From: Pelargonium cotyledonis | Lineage: Eukaryota; Streptophyta; Magnoliopsida; Geraniales; Geraniaceae | Reading direction: 5' to 3' | DNA: 25,793 nucleotides | Assembly: GCA_036897625.1 (NCBI GenBank) | Contig: JAYMTA010000636.1 | Span: 1-25,793, forward strand | In this document: one piece after another, positions 10,701 through 21,192 of the stretch | How positions within the stretch are numbered: position 1 is the first letter of the stretch | How the letters are laid out: the number at the start of each line of letters is the position of its first letter | Notes under the pieces: model-generated | What the model was told of the DNA's origin: nothing | The model's database searches: none | The model's input: the letters and a program-made list of their open reading frames with translations, nothing else | Position numbers and translations under genes: made by a program

Positions 10701-12488
10701 TTTCCCCTCTAGGAACAGGGAGATAGTTATGATCATCATGAAAAATTTCCTATTGGTGCGAAAGTTCAGGCTGTTTGGAGTGAAGATGGGGAATGGTACG
10801 TATAGTAGAGGTTTTTATTCCGATCTATATGTAACCATGAACTTCTTTTCATTTGCTTTACCTTTTTTGCCTTGTTTGATTAGTTAAATGTTCAGGTACA
10901 ACGGAACAGTTGAGGCTCATACTCCAAATGGATATTATATAGCTTATGAGGAATGGGGGAATAAAGAAGAGGTAAGTTATATCATGAAGAATGAGAATCT
11001 CATTCTCATTCCCATTCTCGATTCCTATTTTTGAACAAAAATTCTAATCGAAACGCTACCTATTTTAGTCATGGTTAAATATGTCACTGACATTTAAGGG
11101 TTTCAGGTTGACCCTGATAATGTAAGACCAGTTGAAGAAGGAGCTGTGAACGCTCTAGTCGAAGCTGAAAAAGTAGCTGAAGCTACAAAACAAGCAATCA
11201 AAAGGAAGATTGCTCAAGCTGCATCTGTTGACTTCCAGTCAAGAACTTTACCAGCAAAGCTCCGTATAGAGCCTGACGATCCCGAGGATGTGGTAAGTAA
11301 TATCCATGTCAGCTTCCAAAAAATCTTGGGGCATCCGTGTAACAGTTGGTATTGACTATTGTTTTTATTCTCTTTTTCTGGTGTTTGGTCATTATTTTGT
11401 CTATAATACTAAGTAGCTTAACTGCTGAAGGTTCTGCGACAAAATTATTGAAATTTTGGTTGCTTCTCTGTTTTATCATTTGCAAAAGAAAAAGGAACTC
11501 CAGATATGGGGATTGAGCTGAAATTTGCACAGCCCAACAAGCATGACCACACAGCATTGCGTTGTGCCTAGGCTGTATCTTCACGATTTGAGGCTGTTTG
11601 AGGGGCGCTTTGGTCATTTTCTATTTTTTTAGTAAATTTCGGATATTTTCAATCCGCATTATTTTCAGTTAGGGTTTGGGTTTGGAGTTATAAATAGCTG
11701 CTGCATGGCTTCTTGTATTGTTTAGCTTATGTTTGGATTTTTGAATTTAGAGAGAACTAGCTAGGGTTGCTATGTTTACCTTGTATTTCGGCTGATATTA
11801 ATTTTATATATTTTGGTGACATGTGTGCATGGTTTAAAATTTACAGAAAGCTGTCAAACGCAAGAAGATACATTCTTTTAAATCGAAGATGCGAATGGAA
11901 CAACTAGAAGTCACACAAAATAAGCGACAGAATGCTTGGCAGCAGTTCCAAACTGCCAAAGGCAAGACTAAGAAGGTTTGTCTAATTAAGGCTGTAAACT
12001 ATTTTTCACTGAGTCGAGCTCAAGCCCAAATCTGTAAGATAGTTCAAACTCAAGCCAAGCTCGAGCCGGGAAAAAAGTTACCGAGCAGAACAGAACTTAA
12101 GAATTTAATGCTCGATTTGGTTTGAGCTCCAAAAGCTCATTCGAACTCTAGCCAAGCTGAAGCTCAAATTTATAAGCTTGTTTGGATTCGAGTTGAGTAA
12201 AAAAGCATTGAGCCGAGCCTAACAACTTTAGGCTTGATTGGGGGTCAACTACAACTCTATGTCTCTGCTTGAACATTACTGTCATTGGATTTAAATTGAT
12301 TTTTGTTTATTTTGTTATATTAGGTTGGTTTCTTATCGGGGCGCAAGCGAGAGAGCATCTTCAAGTCCCCGGACGATCCACAGGGTAAGGTTGGAGTAAC
12401 GGGTAGCGGGAAGGGACTGACAGACTTCCAAAGGAGGGAAAAGCACTTGCATCTCAAGGGAGGCGCTGCGGAGACCACTGATGAGTAG
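7750..12488 (+). CDS. SPF30: SPF30-type survival-of-motor-neuron-related splicing factor (Tudor domain)
   Basis: The gene has eight exons: 7750-7830, 8672-8740, 9371-9508, 10713-10795, 10896-10971, 11107-11292, 11847-11975, 12324-12488. All have GT-AG introns and encode about 308 aa from MEGAGGEELS to a TAG stop. The N-terminal third is a short helical region (residues 1-70). A Tudor domain follows at about 107-158 (KFPIGAKVQAVW ... AYEEWGNKEEVDPDNV). By alignment to SMN the aromatic cage is W118, Y125, Y141, W144, with N146. A basic C-terminal part (KAVKRKKIHSFKSKM, then GFLSGRKRESIFKSP) ends in a Gly/Lys-rich tail. In animals SPF30 binds symmetric dimethyl-arginine on Sm proteins and helps tri-snRNP joining; the plant role is inferred from homology. 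The ATG context AAAAATGG is good. Length and motifs match the plant family, and no lesion was seen. Confidence 0.93.
8379..8591. mobile_element. Stowaway (Tc1/mariner) MITE, about 213 bp, in SPF30 intron 1
   Basis: The left end CTCTCCGTCCCAAAACGAG and right end CTCATTTTGGGACAGAGGGAG are imperfect inverted repeats close to the well-known CTCCCTCCGTCCCAAAA Stowaway terminus. TA dinucleotides flank the element (8377-8378 and 8592-8593). The left boundary is uncertain by about 2 bp. It is non-coding. Confidence 0.85.
10057..10526. mobile_element. hAT-type non-autonomous element, 470 bp, in SPF30 intron 3
   Basis: It starts TAGAGCTGACAGTT, like the elements in CAND1, and ends AAATTACCAACTTTA. The termini differ mainly by transitions. 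A perfect 8-bp target duplication TTTCTTAT flanks it (10049-10056 and 10527-10534). The interior has repeats of the GTGTTG/AACACG type and no coding capacity. Confidence 0.85.
10989..11060. mobile_element. Truncated PIF/Harbinger MITE remnant in SPF30 intron 5
   Basis: The block CTCGATTCC, TTTTTGAACAAAAATTCT and CGAAACGCTACC closely matches the 3' half of the MITE at 4835-4974, including its terminal inverted repeat. A perfect 10-bp hairpin (GAATGAGAAT / ATTCTCATTC, 10989-11011) corresponds to that element's internal palindrome. The opposite terminus is missing. Confidence 0.78.
11987..12259. mobile_element. Probable degenerate hAT-type element in SPF30 intron 7
   Basis: It starts TAAGGCTGTAAACT, close to the common hAT end TAGGGCTGTAAAC, and is packed with GAGCTCAAGCC/GAGCC motifs seen in such elements. 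The proposed right end is ACAACTCTA at 12259. The flanks TGTCTAAT and TGTCTCTG share only the first five bases, so the boundary is tentative. Confidence 0.5.
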
Positions 12489-12785
12489 CTACTCATCATT
12501 TTCACCTTTCCGGGTACGCCCGTATCTGCCTTACGAGGATTCAGTTTGTCTTTAGTTTTTGTTTCAAACACCGAATGTTTAAGGATCATATTGAGGATGA
12601 TTCATCATGTGAATTGAGAATAGGGGCTGGTGTTTGATGATTGTGTTGCAACTCACAACTGTACTTTGATGTCAGATTGATTTTGTTTATTAGCAGAAGA
12701 AGAGCCCTCGTAGTATTCTTCCTTTTTTCGGGTAAATTGTATTGAACTTTACACGTGTTGCACACAACTATATCGAACTTTAAAG

Positions 12786-12852
12786 TAGAGCTGACAAATT
12801 TAGAGTCAGGTGTCGGGTACCCATTAGGCTCGAGTTTAAATTGCCAGCTCCA
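12786..12852. mobile_element. Miniature hAT remnant, 67 bp
   Basis: The left end TAGAGCTGACAAATTTA and right end TAAATTGCCAGCTCCA are inverted relatives of the CAND1-intron hAT termini. The flanking octamers CTTTAAAG (12778-12785) and CTCTGAAG (12853-12860) match at 6 of 8 positions. It is essentially two termini with a short GTCGGGTACCC core, so probably an internal-deletion derivative. Confidence 0.6.
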
Positions 12853-12954
12853 CTCTGAAGTGGAACAACTATAAGTTGCTCTAAAAAGACAAAAATGCCC
12901 CTATCTAAAAGGGGTTTTCACTACCATAAACTACATTAAAATTTGCATAATGAA

Positions 12955-13099
12955 TAGGGCTTGGATCGGATCAAAATCAAAATCGAACTTTTAGCGTAGA
13001 ATGTGCATATTTGTCAACCCGGTCCATTTTTTCTCCGTGAACATCCAATTCTACTTGAAATTAAATGCCCGCAGGTTTGGATTTGAATTGTCAGCCCTG
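12955..13099. mobile_element. Possible hAT-type remnant, 145 bp
   Basis: The left end TAGGGCTTGGATCGGATC and right end GAATTGTCAGCCCTG share an inverted AGGGCT core. The flanks ATAATGAA and AAAATGTA match at 6 of 8 positions. The interior has the GGATCGGATC / AACCCGG motifs typical of degenerate plant hAT MITEs. Beyond the core the termini are poorly matched. Confidence 0.4.
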
Positions 13100-14118
13100 A
13101 AAATGTATGCTTTAGCAGTTATCATAGGTTTTGAAAACCTTGTTTTAGACAACATCGTCCAATGCACTGGTGATGTTGGATGGTTTGGACATGAAGTGAA
13201 TTGCCAAAACAATACACTATTAAACAATAGCGTCAATTTTTTTGCTACTACTATCTAATGATTCAGTGTTGGTAGTGTTTGTTTTGTACCTAGATTTTAT
13301 CAGGCATAGATGTCAAAATTTAGCGGACTCGAATTCGTTGGTACCTAAAATTTGATTCACATCGTTTTGATGGAGAAAACATAAATTAGACCGGGTTACT
13401 TTTGGATCGGGCCTTGCTTGACGAAAGTTACAAACCGAGCTAGATGTCGAGGGTAGGTTTGTCTTTTTACATATTTACCCGTCCAAACTCGAATTTCCAA
13501 AACCACGTACGAACTGTTTTGGTGTCAACTATGGTTTCGAAATGTGAAATGACAATTTGAATACTTTTCCACAGATGATTTATGGATCGTGAAAGTATAT
13601 ATGAGCGTGAAAAACCACGTGCGGACAAGTTTGAGCCTATTTGCAGTTGATTTTGCATCAAACATCTTCAATTCGAAAATCGAATAGCCACAACTAAAGC
13701 CAGAAATTTTAGGGCCAGGTTAGGGTTTCGGGTCGGAATGAGTTTCTAGTTTTATGTATGAAATATATTGAAATTCACGGATTTACCTAACATGACTCGG
13801 TTTGAAAATTTACATGATGACCCGACCTGACAAAACCATCTTTGGATTGAGTTATGGTCAAATAAAAGTAAAGTTGGGTATCAGCAACCTGCGAGATCGG
13901 ATCCAAATTGTTAATTCTATTACGGACAAAAATTATTTTGGGGTCAACTATAGTTTTGTATAGTAAAATATATAAAAATATGTTTATTGAGTTGGATAGT
14001 GAGTCAACATGTTGTGGTCTGATCTGCTCTGATCCATCTCTTTGTATTTATTATGTTATGTGAACCGCATAATTCTAGCTTACGTGTCAATACTATCTGA
14101 ATCTTCTTCTTCTTTTTT

Positions 14119-14138
14119 AAATAAATAAATAAATAATA
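14119..14138. repeat. AAAT microsatellite
   Basis: About four tandem AAAT units (AAATAAATAAATAAATAA) in the AT-rich spacer. No function is implied. Confidence 0.8.
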
Positions 14139-14817
14139 CCCCATGTGTTTTCCAAAATAAATAAAAAATAAACCATAGTATTTATTGCGGCGGTGAATGC
14201 AAGACGCGTATAAGTAAATAATATTTTGTTTTCATGTGTTTTTGGTTTTGAACGACTTTTTATTAAGAACATTCTCAAATATTACGATTATATTGAAACT
14301 CACTCTGAACTGACGGATTATCAAATTTAATTTTCATTCGTATTGGATAGAATCACAAAAGCGAAAAATCTTTTTATATTAAATTTCAACGTAATTGTAT
14401 TATCTGAAACTCAAACTCAAAACTTTAGGTTAAGTTGAAACAACTCTTTACTAATAGACTCACACGCTCGGTGGTGAGGAGGATGTAATTTTTAACTTTT
14501 AAGAATATCAAAGGTTAATTATATTTTCATTAATGAACTAATATTTTCCTAACTAGTAACTACATAAATGATAAATAATGAAACATAAAAAGAAAATTTA
14601 TCTATTTTTTATGCAAATAATTATAAAGAATCTTTAAGTATTTAAATATAATAAAGAAATAAAATACAGTTGTGTTGTGTGAGAGTGGACCAAGCTTCAC
14701 CTGCAAGTGTGGGCATGTGACATGTCATGTGGTGGCTTTATGTCTCTTTCTATATTCAATTCTAACAATAAACTTTTTTCCAAATTTAGTTGCAAATTAC
14801 TATGTAATACCTACATT

Positions 14818-14930
14818 TTTTTTTTGTTTATAACATGAGTCGCTCGCAGTTGACACATTTAAACTGTTTTATCACACACATACTTATTCTTATTCGATGT
14901 TTGTTCATAGTTAAAAGTTTCACCTCTTCT
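14818..14930 (-). mobile_element. Truncated tRNA-derived SINE (copy 1)
   Basis: On the plus strand it starts with a T run, then GTTTATAACATGAG, GTTGACACATTTAAACTG and TTATTCGAT. This parallels the copy at 16205-16400 in the same order. The T run would be the SINE A-tail, so the element points left. The tRNA-like head (A and B boxes) is absent here. Confidence 0.55.
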
Positions 14931-16204
14931 CATATATGTGTTGTAATACTTATATTTTGTCTGTGTAGGGAAAATAATTCAAAGGTAATAGGTGGCCAAA
15001 TAAAAATATAATCACACGTGTTATGAATACGAGAAATGAAACATGTTACTCTTGTTAGGATATTTGGTTCTATGTTAGGTTGGAGTCTTAAATTGTTATT
15101 AATCTTAGTTTTTTCTTTTTTGTATAAGAGACGAGATATCATACTCAAAGTAACAATACTTCTCATTTTCATAGGGAGCGTCACCCAAAATTCCACCCCA
15201 TACCGTTGACAAGGAAGTTGAAATCTGAATGCTCAGAGAGAATCTAAAGTGGTATTAACCATTTGATCCAACATGTTTTGGTCATTGATCTTAGTGTTAG
15301 GGTATTTGGTTAAATATTGAAGTTTTAATATCAATATTAATGTTATTTGTTAGTTTATTTAGTTAATTCCAAACCTTAGAACGAGGAGGAGGAAATCGAA
15401 ACTCTAGAGAAGATTGGAATGAAGTTCAAAAATCAACGAGAAACAAAAATGGAGATGAAATTTAAAAGTCCGCCTCCTGATTAATCATAAGTTCAATAGC
15501 TTGCACTTTATTTATTATCTCTTTAAATGACACTACATCCCCTTTTACACACACATCCCAAATTGGAGTTTGAATTGTCAACTTTGTCCACAACCCGTGA
15601 TTATACTACTATATACAATTGAATATGAATTTGTGGACATTTGAAATTCAATCCGATTTAAAATTGATTCCATTTGAAAAATATTGAGTTGGATGATATA
15701 AGAATCATATGATTTGATCGCACTCATTTATAGAGCTGGAAATTCGAGTCTAACACTGTAGAGCGTCCAAAATTCGATAAGACTTAAAATCTATATGATC
15801 TGACCACTTTATGAGTGGCATGAAATCGAAACCATTCAATCAAACCGTACTTCTAAATGGAATTGAAAGTTTCAATTTGATATCTAATCTGATTTAAAAT
15901 TATTCTAATATAACCAATTTTCATTTAGAATGACACCAAAATTATCTGATCTCATCCAAAATCGTAATTGTTTCCTCTATTCTTTTCTAGTCGATCTTGA
16001 AGTAAGTCTTTTCAACTCAAATCGAAAAACTCCAACGCACCCAATTCAAAACATGAATTGTAAGCTCAACATATTTATTTTCTTGTTATATATTTCAAGA
16101 GGAAAAAAAAAAAAGACTCTTTACCATTATTTGTTGGCCTAAATTCTCAACCAATAAATCATAACTAATTAGGTGATATCACATCAACGATTAACACCCA
16201 CATC

Positions 16205-16400
16205 CGTTTTTTCTAGTTTATACCATGGAGTTCTTGAGTGGATCCGTACACTCACGATTGACACATTTAAGCCGTTTTACTACATCTAAACTAATCTACA
16301 TTCGATCTCTACCCATGAGTGTGTTGAGCGGGGATCGAACGCAAACGCTCTTCTCACTCATGCAACCTGTGTTGCCAACTACACCACTTCTTTTAGGGCA
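16205..16400 (-). mobile_element. tRNA-derived SINE (copy 2)
   Basis: Read on the minus strand, the head has an A-box-like GTGGTGTAGTTGG (near 16380) and a B-box-like GCGTTCGATCCCCGC (16328-16342 reversed), spaced as in a tRNA promoter. A tRNA-unrelated body ends in an A-rich tail (plus-strand T run near 16207). The body matches copy 1. No target duplication was found. It is not an intact tRNA gene: no acceptor stem or CCA-side pairing is visible. Confidence 0.62.
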
Positions 16401-16473
16401 AGAAAATAAATAAATATTTTTGTTGAGAATATAGTTTTCAATGAATCACAATAAACACTTCCTCAATAGCTCC

Positions 16474-16697
16474 GCCTCTCTGTCTCTCCCTCCCTCTCTC
16501 TCCGCGTAGCACTTGTGGAAGCTAAGCTACACTCAACAACTTCTTCTTCTCCAAACCCACCTCTCCTTCTTCGTTACTTTCAATGTAATGTTCTCTTAAA
16601 TCCCCAATTCTAACCCTACAAATCCAATCCTCAATCCTCAATTTCCACCAATTTCGCCAATTTCAGCAGCCACTGAGCGACGACAACAACAAGTAAA
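16474..16697 (+). promoter_or_regulatory. RUS6 core promoter and 5' leader with pyrimidine patch
   Basis: A dense pyrimidine tract (CTCTGTCTCTCCCTCC and following, about 16478-16501) resembles the plant core-promoter Y patch or a CT-rich leader. The leader then holds an AACCCTA telo-box-like motif (near 16612) and CAA repeats (near 16683) just before the ATG. The transcription start itself cannot be read from sequence. Confidence 0.4.
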
Positions 16698-19600
16698 ATG
16701 GCTCCTCCTCCGATGAATCTCAACAAGTCGTCGTCCAAATCCTCCGCCGTTTCGGCCACCCAAGCCCTTACCGGCACTGCCTCTCAGGACGCTCGTCTTC
16801 TCGTCCGCGAAACCCTCCGAATCAGCGCCAACTTGGCTTCTTCACCTGCCGTCGCGCCGCCCTCGGTAGATCAGGCTCTGCTTCCAGCTCCGTCTGTTGC
16901 TCTTAGCAGTCACAAATTGGCCCAACCGCTTCTCCAGCAAGACCCATTCCTCGATTCCAGCTTGAGGCTGATCTGCTACGAAGAAATCGACGGTCGCCGA
17001 TGGAAGTATGTTGCTCAGGCGCACAATCAGTCCGCTACTCCGGTTTTCAAGAAGGGGTCGATCCGTGCAATCAGCTTGCAATCTCCTCTCTCTCCTGCTG
17101 ATGTTAGTATCTCTGTTTTTTTCTCTCTATTTGATGTTTTTTTAACATAAAAATTGGATTTTTATTTTTGTTTCCTTGTGTATACATGCATGTTGTACTT
17201 GATTTCCCAACTATTTTTTAAATTTTTTATAAAATTTAACCGACAATTTATTCTGGAACATCTACCCAGTAAATGTAGATTTATACATGTACAACAAATT
17301 TGAGAAGAAGCTGAAGTTAAAAAAAATGTATATGGGAACTGGTGATGGGATGGAATAGTGTTTAAGTACAAGGATTAATGGTGAATTAATAAATGGTTGC
17401 AGGATCAAATATGATACTAGTGTATACTTGGAGGATCAATTATAAAGTTGCAATTTTTAAAATGAAAATTAGTTGTTCCATACCAAAATGAAGGCCCACT
17501 TTATAATTTTTGAAGATTATGGATGAGTTAGTTTGTATACCCTTGTGTGTTTTTGTTGGAAAAAACTCATAGATTCTAGCTAACTTGAGCTTGTGTAAGG
17601 ATATTGGTGGTATTTCATGAATAAGTAACTAACCAAAATAGAAATAGAACACTCATTTTGGAACAATTTTTTTATAGAGAAAGTGTAAGTGGACACTGAG
17701 CTCGGGATGGAGTGAGTACTTTTGTTTTTTTTATTATATTTATATATGTGTGTGTAATTGTATTGGTGGATGGTGGTGGCAGGAATTGATGTCCTTTGTG
17801 AGATCCTATGTGGTGCCTGAAGGTTTTCCTGACAGTGTCATCCCTTCCTATGTACCCTACATGACTTGGAGAGCTCTCAAGGTCTTTTCCCTTTCTTTTT
17901 CTCAATTACATTCCGTATTGTCAGATGCATTTCATCACCACAATCTGCTCATCATGTAATATTGGTGCTGTTGCTTATTGTGTTCTCAGCATTTCTTTGG
18001 TGGAGCAATGGGTGTTTTCACCACCCGCACGCTTTTGAGCTCCGTTGGAGTCTCCAGGAATGCGTCCACTTCCGGTGCTGTCGCTATCAACTGGATTCTC
18101 AAGGTGATTCAGTAACTTTAATGCACTGCATTTGTTTGTGGAGCTTCACTATGTCTTGATTTAGTTCAATGCATATTTGTCTTTCTCATGGGAGGAGTGA
18201 GCTTGTATCGTCTATACAAGGCTCTATTTTTAGTTCAGTTAGTGTATCTATCATTGACATAAGTTGTCTCCATTACAATTTCTTCAATCTTCAAATCCCA
18301 CTTGGCCTTGCTTTACCTGAATGGAAACTATATAAACATGAACTGATATTTAGTTAAACTTCGTATTGTGCTATACCCATTATAGGATGGTGCTGGACGT
18401 GTTGGAAAAATGCTTTTTTCCCGACAAGGAAGGAAATTCGATTATGATCTGAAACAGGTATACTTAATTAATTTATTATTTATTTATTATATATATTGTA
18501 TCCTCTATATATATTTATTTATTTGCTCAACTTTATATCTAGAGGATTTCTCAACTTACAAAACATTGGCCATTTCTTGTCATGGGTTAAAAAGCTACGG
18601 TTTGTGGGTGATCTTCTTATGGAGTTGGGTGCCGGAGTTGAGTTGGCCACTGCAGCTGTGCCTCACCTTTTCCTTCCTTTAGCTTGTGCCGCTAATGTCG
18701 CAAAGGTTTATACTTATTGTTCTATTAATTAATGCTCGAGTTACTTCTGTATCTTAATATTCTTGTCTTCTTATTTGCAGAATGTTGGTGCTGTTACTTC
18801 AACATCAACTCGTACGCCAATTTACAAAGCCTTTGCGAAAGGAGAAAATATTGGGGATGTAACTGCGAAGGGTGAATGTGTTGGCAATATTGCAGATCTG
18901 GTATGCTTTCTAAGCATTCTAATAAATGAATCACAATCTTCACCATAGAACTGTGTACCGAGGCTATACTTGGAAGCTGTACTCATTTATTAACGAATAA
19001 TATTCACTTTATCTTATGGATCAGAACCTCATGTTTTTGCTGCATGCTCAAACTAGTCTTGTTCACTTATTTCTAGTTACCTTATATATTATTTCTTCGT
19101 ATGTGGGTCATCCTGTATCAATATTCCCTTGACAATTTAGATGTTTGTTTCTGGAGTGTCCAAATCTATTTGTTTAACACAGATTTAAGTTCTTCAAAGT
19201 TCAAAAGATACAACTTTCACATACTGCAAGTTAAGGATTTGTAATGGTATCACCCCTTTGAGTATCTAACAGAACAATAGTTTCTTTTTTAAGTTTACAA
19301 ATCAGCTCTTTGAATTTTGCCAAGTTGCATTACCTTAACCCATGTAGTTGCTCTGGCCCTTTACTCCTTTACTACTACATGGCAATGCGACAGTGTCAAT
19401 TTGTGTGATAAAAGCTTTTGATATTTTTCAATAATCTATGCGCCTATTATATGGTTGTGTTTGTCACAAGCTGAATATTGAAGTCTGTATCATGTTGATG
19501 GCGAGTCAGTATTATATTTATTTTAGATTAGCTTTATCTGTGCATGCTTTTTTTTATATAACTTCAAGCTAATGCAAGTGAATGTCATAACTTTTGAAGC

Positions 19601-19772
19601 TGGGGACGGGCCTTAGCATCATGATATCAAAAAGAAATCCATCCTTGGTTGCCACGTTTGCCCTTCTTTCATGCGGATATATTTGCAGCTCTTACCAAGA
19701 GGTTCGTTTTGTGTAATTGCTAATAGTCTCCATTTCACACACACACACACACATATCTGAAATTTTGCTAAT

Positions 19773-19813
<41 letters not shown>

Positions 19814-21161
19814 GGTGAGGTCTGTAGTGTTGCATACACTAAACCGAGCTAGATTCAAAGTTGCAGTAGACTCCTTCCTGATGACAGGTTAGGATGCGGC
19901 CTTCACAGTTCATCCCATTCATTGGATATGTTTGTGCTAATTTGGATCATTTTATCTTTGCGAGGAGCAAATGTGTTTTTCTGGAGAATAATTGTTCAAC
20001 TGTGTTGTTTTTTTTTTTTACTTGTTTGCAGGGCATATACCTTCATTGGAGGAGGGGAATAGGAAAGAAAGTATACTTAATGTTCCATGGTTGAAAGAAG
20101 TGCCTATTGTCTTAGGTGTCTCTTTTTACTATCACATCTCTTTTACTTATGAAATGCCAGTCTTTATGGTTCTCTTGTTTGCGACTCCGTTTTAAGGGTT
20201 ATCTTTGTTTGAATGTTGGTTGGCCAGGACCAAGATTTAAGGAAGCCTTCCAAGACCCGGGTGAATATCTTGCCGTTCAGCCCCTTTTTGAGGTAAGCTC
20301 GATGAAAGGACATAATAGCGTGTGCATACACCCATCACAAAGCATTATGATATACTATCCCCATTTCTAAATAAGTCACAAGTGCACTCATTTTGTGTGA
20401 AATGACTCAACTAACCTTTTGTTACTTGTTTGTATACTCGTTAAAATTCTCTCAATCCTAATTATTAGTCTCCTTTGCTACTTGTATAAATTAGTACTAT
20501 TCATTTATTTACTTTTTTCATACTGAATGATGTGTTCTGTTCATCAATGACAGAAAGAGAGATACTTAGTGACATATAATCCCACAAAGGGTAAAGTATA
20601 TGCGTTGTTCAAGGACCAAGCAAAATCCGATGACATTTTGAAAGCAGCCTTCCACGTAAGATACTTCTACAAGTTTTCTTCCGTTTGATGACAATTTGGG
20701 TTGAAAAGACCTAACCTGAACTTCACCTTCAAGAGGTGCAGGGTCTGCCTGACCCGATCCGCAATATCCTCATGGTTAACCCGATCTGACCCAAACTATA
20801 ACCGGGTCTACTCTATGCGACCCAAACTCGCAAAAATGTGGGTCGGATTTTGGGTCCCTGCGGGTTCAGGTCCAAATTGCTTCCTCTAATAGTAAGTAGA
20901 GGAACCTTACATGTTTGAAGTTTAAGAAGGAATATGTTTCTTGTTTTTCAGGCTCATGTACTTCTGCATTTTATTCGTTCATCAATTGAAAATCAGCCCT
21001 CATCTGGGAAGCAGCAAGAACACAGCTATTCAAACTTTACACCCACAAATGCTGATATCGATGCTCATATTGCGGAGTCGTGTAAGATGGTCTCGGCGTC
21101 CTATGGGGTGTTCAAGAATAAAGCTGCTGAACAAGTAAGTGGAGATTTAGGAGTGTACTGC

Positions 21162-21192
<31 letters not shown>

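Larger units (their letters stand above)
12489..16697. other. Repeat-filled spacer between SPF30 and RUS6
   Basis: This holds SPF30 3' UTR at the left and the RUS6 promoter and leader at the right. Between them are short hAT remnants, a direct repeat pair, an AAAT microsatellite (about 14119-14138), two SINE copies and long AT-rich stretches. ORFs here are at most 88 codons, overlap repeats and show no family similarity. I see no gene. Confidence 0.65.

Noticed and set aside
13001..13258. 85-codon ORF in the SPF30-RUS6 spacer
   Set aside because: It starts inside a likely hAT remnant, has no domain, and a 61-codon ORF covers the same bases on the other strand.
15730..15760. Another hAT end (TAGAGCTGGAAATTCGAG)
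   Set aside because: It resembles the family's left terminus, but no matching right end or 8-bp target duplication was found nearby.
16328..16395. tRNA gene on the minus strand
   Set aside because: A- and B-box-like motifs are present but no acceptor stem or cloverleaf could be formed; a tRNA-derived SINE fits better.
19736..19858. Minus-strand ORF with an Arg-Glu repeat (alternating RE) as an RS-domain-like protein
   Set aside because: The Arg-Glu run is simply the TC microsatellite read in reverse, overlapping a firm RUS6 exon.
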